A DNA stretch of 37,473 nucleotides from Hofstenia miamia (taxonomy: Eukaryota > Xenacoelomorpha > Acoela > Hofsteniidae), in NCBI GenBank assembly GCA_900660155.1, contig CABFPE010000097.1, positions 430,778 through 468,250 on the forward strand. Reading direction: 5' to 3'. The position numbers were made by a program, and so were the translations under genes. Position 1 is the stretch's first letter; each line of letters starts with the position of its first letter. Shown here piece after piece: positions 34,701 through 37,473 of this stretch. The notes beneath the pieces are model-generated. The model had not been told where the DNA came from. It searched no databases and saw only the letters and a program-made list of their open reading frames with translations.

Positions 34701-34902
34701 ATGTAGTGTTCAAATTTAGTTGTATCAACCTTTTGTCATACATTTAATTACCATGTTGATTTTCACTATTTTCTAATTTATAATTTAGATAATGGAGTCG
34801 GAGGTTCCCTATGCTGAGAATTTGGAAACTGCCGCAATGCCTCAGGTAGAAAACATTTTCAACACAGCACTCAGATGTAAAGGAGTTCAAGCTCGCGCAT
34901 AG
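31450..34902 (+). CDS. PDHB: Pyruvate dehydrogenase E1 component, beta subunit (mitochondrial), four coding exons
   Basis: E1 beta pairs with E1 alpha as a heterotetramer in the mitochondrial matrix. It uses thiamine diphosphate to decarboxylate pyruvate and acetylate the E2 lipoyl group. Coding exons: 31450-31782, 32604-32813 (a partial second copy lies at 32081-32288), 33554-33916 and 34789-34902. All introns are GT-AG and phase 0, and the joined product is about 339 residues against ~359 in human. Visible features are a basic, acid-free N-terminus ([15 protein letters not shown]) fitting a mitochondrial presequence, the thiamine-site [32 protein letters not shown], and [12 protein letters not shown] with the conserved histidine. 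ENELMYG and the C-terminal domain ([28 protein letters not shown]) follow. The last exon lacks about 18 residues normally found between IME and PYA, so whether this copy is functional is open. Confidence 0.93.
31759..32288 (+). repeat. Contig-end copy of PDHB exon 1 end, intron 1 and exon 2
   Basis: 530 bases are repeated at 32290-32811 (522 bases). The differences are an 8-base indel (ATAATCAT present only here) and at least two substitutions, one changing Ser to Arg (DASGLL versus DARGLL). A single N at 32289 separates the two. This fits two haplotype contigs joined without merging. The exon 2 copy here (32081-32288) is cut by the N before its donor site. Confidence 0.88.
32290..32811 (+). 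repeat. Contig-start copy of PDHB exon 1 end, intron 1 and exon 2
   Basis: Second copy of 31759-32288. It continues without a break into the exon 2 donor and intron 2, so it is the better copy for the gene model. Arg in DARGLL agrees with the basic residue usual at this position (Lys in human). Confidence 0.88.
32604..32813 (+). CDS. PDHB: PDHB exon 2
   Basis: 70 codons from [16 protein letters not shown] to ARGLLK, with acceptor TTTAG before 32604 and donor GTATGT after 32813. Carries FRGPNG and the [12 protein letters not shown] signature. Confidence 0.92.
32814..33553 (+). other. PDHB intron 2
   Basis: 740 bases, GTATGT to TTTTAG, AT-rich, with a TA microsatellite at 32952-32974. Frames of 62 and 86 codons on opposite strands near 33060-33330 show no family resemblance. 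Confidence 0.8.
33554..33916 (+). CDS. PDHB: PDHB exon 3
   Basis: 121 codons from [19 protein letters not shown] to GSEICAR, with donor GTAAGT. Covers the end of the thiamine-binding domain and most of the C-terminal transketolase domain. Confidence 0.93.
33917..34788 (+). other. PDHB intron 3
   Basis: 872 bases, GTAAGT to ATTTAG. I searched it for coding text equivalent to the residues missing from exon 4 and saw none. Confidence 0.8.
34789..34902 (+). CDS. PDHB: PDHB exon 4 (terminal, with internal ~54-base loss)
   Basis: The exon runs from IMESE to a TAG at 34900-34902. It reads [13 protein letters not shown], then AAMPQ, then [18 protein letters not shown]. Family members have about 18 more residues between the IME-like and PYA-like motifs (in human, PAFNFLDAPAVRVTGADV plus PM around the join). 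The frame stays open across the junction. Bases 34836-34904 recur at 36816-36884 beyond the piggyBac element. Confidence 0.75.
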   Translation: MMESEVPYAENLETAAMPQVENIFNTALRCKGVQARA

Positions 34903-34904
34903 AT
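34836..34904 (+). repeat. 69-base duplicated PDHB 3' coding segment, copy 1
   Basis: From AATGCCTCAG to the bases just after the stop codon. It matches 36816-36884 with five substitutions and no indels, and encodes the final MPQ plus 18 residues and the stop. Confidence 0.9.
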
Positions 34905-35005
34905 CTTTCCTACTAATTTCGTGATTTTTACAATTGTGCATTCAATGCAAATCCACTGTAGATTAATTAATATAATATTTCTTGTGTTCATTCCCACATT
35001 CATTA

Positions 35006-36792
35006 TTAACACTAGAAAGAAGAAAGCCGTCATTTTGACGGCAATTAATATTACAAAAGCTATGTGTTTGAACATGCTTAGGGCTAAGCATCCCTGAACT
35101 AAGGGATGTGACTACATCAAAGGTTGTTTTTCCTAACTTGCTTTTACAGATCTACCTTTAACTACGGGAGCCGTCACTTTTGCTGTTAGACATTTCTATT
35201 GACTTTGTTACCTCAGTTTAGCATACTTTTCTAAAAAGAGAGCTACGACAATCTGCTCATAAAGATCTTCAATTATTAGTTGCAATAAATGAAGAATGAT
35301 CAGATGAATCTGCTAATGAAGAAAATGGTTCAAATCTATCAGATGCATCTTTCATCTCAACAGGAAACACCGCTATTTCATAGATCAGTTCTGATTCTAG
35401 TTCTGATTCAATAGAGAAGAACTTCTTGGGTTTTGTGGATTGCTTCTTATTAGAGGAGCTACAGCGTCATCAAACTATCTCTAAAAGCAAATTGGGATAG
35501 AAAATGGGGTCTTCCTATTTTTGCCAAAACACTATCAAGAGATCGTTTCACCTACTTAATGAGGTGCTTGCGTTTTGATGATAAATCAACACGATCTAGA
35601 CGATTGCATCATGACAAATTTGCACATATATCTGAAATTTGGCAGAGAAGTGTTTCAAATTTTCAATTATACTATAATCCTAACTCACCGCTTAGTATTG
35701 ATGAGCAACTCTTGCCATCTAAATGTCGTTGTCATTTTCAACAGTACATGGCTAATATGCCTGGCAAATTCGCACTCAAATTTTGGGTTTTGTGTGATGC
35801 AAAATCTAAGTATGTCCTAAATATTCAACCTTATCTTGGGAAAAATGAAGATCGGCCTGAAGGAGTTTCATTAGGACATCATGTCACGAAGACCTTGGTA
35901 AGCCCATACATGAATTGTGGATACAATATAACTTATGATAGTTTTTTCACAAGTGCATCCCTAGCGACAGAACTCATACAAAAGAAAACAACTATGGTGG
36001 GCACGATGAGAAATAACAAAAGGGGAATAGCCAAAAACTGTCAATACATTGAAAAATCGCTTGCTCTGTATGAATCTGTATACTTAATAGACTATAACAA
36101 AAAGTTCTCACAATTTATATATCAAAATCACGAAAAACAGTTTACATGCTTAGCTCAATGCATCAAATTTGTGAATTTGGAACATCAGATAAGAAGTTAC
36201 CAGAAACAGTAGACTTTTACAACCATACAAAGTATGGTGTTGATCTCTTTGATAGTGTGGTAAAGAAATATACATGTAAAGCAGGTTCTAGGAGGTGACC
36301 TTTGCATGTTTTCTACAATATTGTTGATATATGTACTCTAAATGTTTGGATTGTTGTGTGACCTAACTCAAAATAGCAAGAAAATTCCTCGTAGGAACTT
36401 TTTGTTAAACTTAGGAGAGAAAATGTGCATCATAGTAAAAATCACAACACCATCGTTATTCTCTTCATCTACTGTTTTACAACAGGAGCAGCAAAGAAAA
36501 AGGGGACAATGTCAAGTAAGGCCACATCATAATAAAACGTCATACATGTGCTCTGTATCAACAAATTGACATGTGAAAGTTGCAAAGAAACTGTAGTTAT
36601 ATGCAAAATATGTTATCAATGATTGTTGTAATTGTCAGCTTTTAGAAAAATAAAATTGTGTTTTCGTTCATATTTTGTAGTAATTAACAATATGACTACA
36701 AAACAACTGAATTGCTTATAAGTATTAACAGCCGTCAAAATGACTGCTCTCGTCCTTTAAGGTTGCAAATTTTCTCGTCCTTCTAGTGTTAA
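35006..36792 (+). mobile_element. piggyBac-type DNA transposon with TTAA target duplications
   Basis: TTAA occurs at 35006-35009 and 36789-36792. Between them the ends are inverted: CACTAGAAAGAAGA on the left, and CACTAGAAGGACGAGA when the right end is reverse complemented. A subterminal near-palindrome follows inside each end (GCCGTCATTTTGACGGC at about 35027-35043; GCCGTCAAAATGACTGC at about 36731-36747). TTAA duplication and CACTAGAA-like tips are piggyBac hallmarks. The element is 1779 bases without the TTAA, shorter than usual autonomous copies, and its transposase is broken. It inserted about 100 bases downstream of the PDHB stop. Confidence 0.9.
35487..36622 (+). pseudogene. piggyBac transposase, decayed
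   Basis: A continuous frame from about 35487 to 36160 gives WDRKWGLPIFAKTLSRDRF, then SIDEQLLPSKCRC with the first catalytic Asp in DEQ. KFWVLCDAKSKYVLNIQPYLG and NITYDSFFTSASLATEL with the second catalytic Asp follow. A frameshift near 36150-36195 moves the next part to another frame (KLPETVDFYNHTKYGVDLFD, the late Asp motif). There the expected RRW is RR followed by a TGA at 36296. Further broken text leads to a cysteine-rich C-terminus (CINKLTCESCKETVVICKIC, 36554-36613) before a TGA at 36620. The segment upstream of 35487 also shows only broken frames. It is inactive, though the core is recent enough to be clearly recognisable. Confidence 0.88.
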
Positions 36793-36815
36793 GCCTTTTC
36801 CTGTTTGATTTTTAT

Positions 36816-36884
36816 AATGTCTCAGGTAGAAAATATTTTCAACACAGCATTCAGATGTAAAGGAGTTCAAGCCCACGCATAGAT
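36816..36884 (+). repeat. 69-base duplicated PDHB 3' coding segment, copy 2
   Basis: 93% identical to 34836-34904. It keeps the reading frame ([18 protein letters not shown], then TAG at 36880-36882). A pyrimidine-rich run (36795-36813) and TCTCAG precede it, so it could act as an alternative last exon joined after CCTCAG at 34845. No transcript evidence. Confidence 0.75.
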
Positions 36885-37473
36885 GTAGTGATATAAGAAC
36901 AGAGGAGAAGGCACAAAATGACCTTGAGCTCTGCGATATTGAGGAAGTGTTTGCAAATGTTAATTAATGAGTCATTCTACTTGACAAATGTTTTGACATC
37001 TCTGCTAATGGATTTTCAGTGACGTCAGATATTTTTAAGTATGTCTACTAATGGATTTCAATTAGTAATGCTTTTAATTGATTTACATATTAGGGCCATT
37101 TTTTGGTATGAGTAATTTCACTTTGATAATATCACAGGCCATTTTTTGGTATGAGTAATTTTTGATAATATCACATTTGTTTGCATTACGCCATGTTAAT
37201 ATATACCTTATTATAACAACCCCTTTCGGGATACGTACACATAATATTACAAACTAATTTTCCATAATTTCGAGAAGCTTACAGTATAATCCGGGAAACT
37301 TTCAAAATCGCACTTGTCAAAATTCATTGTAACACGTTTATCATATCACGGTTTTTCAACCAATAATTAATTTTCATAATAAAAAGCACATGGAATTTTA
37401 TAGGTAATAGTAAAAATAAATAACTAGTATACACGCTAAAAACAAAACTATTTTGCTAATACATGTGGAAAAT
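36885..37473. other. Non-coding end of window
   Basis: A short stretch at 36894-36965 reads RTEEKAQNDLELCDIEEVFA before a stop, is less AT-rich, and might be a fragment of something coding; I could not identify it. The rest is AT-rich with a small tandem duplication at 37094-37175. Confidence 0.45.
37094..37175 (+). repeat. Two-copy tandem repeat (43 and 39 bases)
   Basis: GGCCATTTTTTGGTATGAGT through TGATAATATCACA occurs twice in a row. The second copy lacks four bases (CACT-like) in the middle. Confidence 0.85.

Noticed and set aside
37021..37026. TGACGTCA-like motif (CRE-like) at the window end
   Set aside because: A single short match in non-coding DNA with no nearby gene start; expected by chance.

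Overview
The window is AT-rich draft-assembly DNA from an animal nuclear genome, most likely an invertebrate. The evidence is one intron-split mitochondrial metabolism gene, GT-AG introns, and remnants of animal-type transposons: Tc3-like Tc1/mariner, hAT, piggyBac, a CR1/L2-like non-LTR element and an R2-group-like non-LTR fragment. I cannot name the species; a cnidarian, a nematode or another AT-rich invertebrate would all fit. There are no bacterial operons, CRISPR arrays, rRNAs or convincing tRNAs.

Layout: 1-6000 is non-coding AT-rich sequence with TA microsatellites and one block of a dispersed GGGACC-motif repeat (about 2130-2290, minus orientation). At 6000-9500 there is a truncated Tc3-like transposase with its terminal repeat region, a second copy of that end held in a contig bounded by single Ns, and two hAT-like end sequences. 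At 9500-15040 lies non-coding DNA with more GGGACC repeats (11901-12010 and 12190-12345) and small palindromic repeats. At 15051-16403 there is a non-autonomous hAT element with a perfect 8-bp target duplication. At 17578-20406 a very long inverted repeat (about 0.8-kb arms, 1.2-kb spacer) is probably two opposed copies of a non-autonomous DNA element. At 21100-25780 there are eroded non-LTR retrotransposon pieces, including two related CR1/L2-like copies on either side of a 959-base N gap. At 28805-29322 there is an R2-group-like C-terminal fragment on the minus strand.

The one host gene I recognise is the pyruvate dehydrogenase E1 beta subunit gene (PDHB), plus strand, in four coding exons between 31450 and 34902. 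Exon 2 is present twice because two overlapping contigs, apparently two haplotypes, were joined by a single N at 32289. The last exon lacks about 18 conserved residues present in other E1 beta proteins. Its final 69 bases recur at 36816-36884, just beyond a decayed piggyBac element (35010-36788, TTAA duplications on both sides).

I did not find a clear new biological system. The best candidates for follow-up are the rearranged 3' end of PDHB, the long inverted repeat with AACAACGTTGTT palindromes, and the dispersed GGGACC repeat family. Four single-N joins (8316, 8752, 21410, 32289) have duplicated sequence around them and should be read as assembly artefacts first.
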